Positions 44,179 to 44,886 of a stretch of DNA of 44,886 nucleotides are shown here, one piece after another. Every line of letters starts with the position of its first letter. Positions within the stretch are counted from its first letter, which is position 1. Origin of the DNA: an uncultured Ectothiorhodospiraceae bacterium (GTDB taxonomy: Bacteria > Pseudomonadota > Gammaproteobacteria > S012-40); the NCBI GenBank assembly GCA_945787715.1, contig CALZJE010000025.1, positions 1 to 44,886 of the forward strand. The letters are read 5' to 3'. A model generated the notes under the pieces. The model was not told the origin of the DNA. It searched no databases and saw only the letters and a list, made by a program, of their open reading frames with translations. The position numbers and the translations under genes were made by a program.

Positions 44179-44779
44179 TTATATCGATTTAGATGCTCTT
44201 GTTAATTGAGGTTGATATCCCCGGGATAACCAAAATTGTTCCGCACATATATTTACATTGTCCCAAACTACTTCCAAGGCTGCTACATCGGTACTTTTCA
44301 ACCAATCTTCGACATGACTAACTAGTGCCCATCCATAAACGGCCTTTTTATCCAAACTCTGCGTTGCGCCGTTTTCTCAAATGCTCACATATTAGTATAT
44401 GCTGCGCTTTTCCAAATCGGTGCGCCTTGATTTTGAATAAAAATCCTCGTTTATGGATGGGCACTAACTAAAGCTGAACCAATACCTTGTCTTCTATAAT
44501 TTTCACTACCCAACACGAGCCAAGTAATCCAATATTTCCTTTGAACCAAGGCATGTTTTCAATGTGGCCAGAAGAAAATCCTATTATTTTTTGGTCTTTT
44601 TCTGCTAAGAATATTCTTGCGATTTTAGAGTCCACTAATTCCGTGATAAATTTTTTAATTACCTTATCATACTCCTCGTCCTTCTCAAGATACCTCGATA
44701 GATTAACGACATGATCATCCAATAATGACCACATTGAAGTAATACTCTCTACATCATCGATTGTTGCTAAACGAATCAT
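44179..44779 (-). pseudogene. GNAT acetyltransferase gene broken by frameshift and MITE
   Basis: From the ATG at 44779 the frame reads MIRLATIDDVESITSMWSLL and onward to GNIGLLGSCWVV. A one-base loss near 44503 then shifts the frame; the alternative frame resumes the GNAT acetyl-CoA motif ENYRRQGIGSALV. At that point a 140-bp element (44325-44464) is inserted. Beyond it the gene continues as SHVEDWLKSTDVAALEVVWD, NVNICAEQFWLSRGYQPQLT and RASKSI to a TAA at 44179. Removing the element and one copy of the 6-bp target repeat restores SALVSHVEDW exactly. The intact gene would have encoded about 150 residues. Confidence 0.85.
44325..44464. mobile_element. 140-bp MITE with GTGCCCATCCATAAAC ends
   Basis: The termini GTGCCCATCCATAAACG (44325) and CGTTTATGGATGGGCAC (44464) are perfect inverted repeats of 17 bp. 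Weaker complementarity continues inward over most of the element, meeting at CACATATTAGTATATG. TAACTA flanks it on both sides (44319-44324 and 44465-44470) as a 6-bp target duplication; up to 8 bp is possible depending on where the end is drawn. It has no coding capacity and must have been moved by a transposase elsewhere. Confidence 0.88.
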
Positions 44780-44886
44780 ATAACCTAACCTAGATTCAAA
44801 ATGTAAGTGCAATTCTTTTCCAAGATTGGATAAGAAAGGCCAACTGTCGTATCCTTTAAGTTATCAGACAAAAAAGGAGCCACAAA

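Overview
The window looks like chromosomal DNA of a low-GC (roughly 40%) gammaproteobacterium, probably marine or host-associated. The strongest evidence is the minus-strand block miaA-hfq-hflX-hflK-hflC-DUF2065-hisZ-purA, a classic gammaproteobacterial order. Tail-specific protease Prc, a PhoP/PhoQ-type two-component pair, a GacA-like regulator and a class I cytochrome c agree with this. The genus cannot be fixed from sequence alone. No tRNA, rRNA or CRISPR array was found.

Layout. (1) 1-3.4 kb is a decaying accessory patch. It holds an outer-membrane-like protein, a relic of parA, a fragment resembling an antiporter subunit gene (mrpE), one end of a repeat family, and an intact ParA-like ATPase with a 59-residue partner gene. 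(2) 3.4-9.2 kb carries a PhoX-like secreted protein, a DUF211 plus VIT1/CCC1-type transporter pair, an overlapping RRM protein / 2-oxoglutarate oxygenase pair, a LysR gene fragment and a three-cluster CDGSH protein. (3) 9.2-13 kb is a phoP-phoQ-mscS-like unit. (4) 13-18.8 kb has a candidate structured RNA, cytochrome c, a START-like protein, a WYL regulator, Prc and a delta-class carbonic anhydrase. Tandem CTGAAT repeats lie upstream of two of these genes. (5) 19.6-28.1 kb is the purA-to-miaA housekeeping block. It has two copies of a palindromic spacer repeat and ends at a 213-bp MITE-like element instead of continuing into mutL. (6) 28.4-36.7 kb includes a GacA-like regulator with a degenerate receiver, a likely rhodoquinone gene rquA, copC-copD, a truncated multihaem cytochrome gene, and several small genes and pseudogenes. 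(7) 36.1-43.0 kb is a glucosylglycerate locus. (8) The right edge has a GNAT pseudogene split by a 140-bp MITE.

The most interesting unit is the glucosylglycerate locus. One continuous 666-codon frame fuses glycerate kinase to UTP-glucose-1-phosphate uridylyltransferase (GalU). It is followed by a phosphatase of the MpgP/GpgP type and a GpgS-like glycosyltransferase. A GH13_18 phosphorylase converges from the other strand. If that phosphorylase is specific for glucosylglycerate, its two products (glycerate and glucose-1-phosphate) are the two substrates of the fusion protein. The fusion products in turn lead back to the GpgS substrates, so the locus could encode a closed make-and-recycle loop for a compatible solute. 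A stand-alone NifA-type GAF protein lies just upstream.
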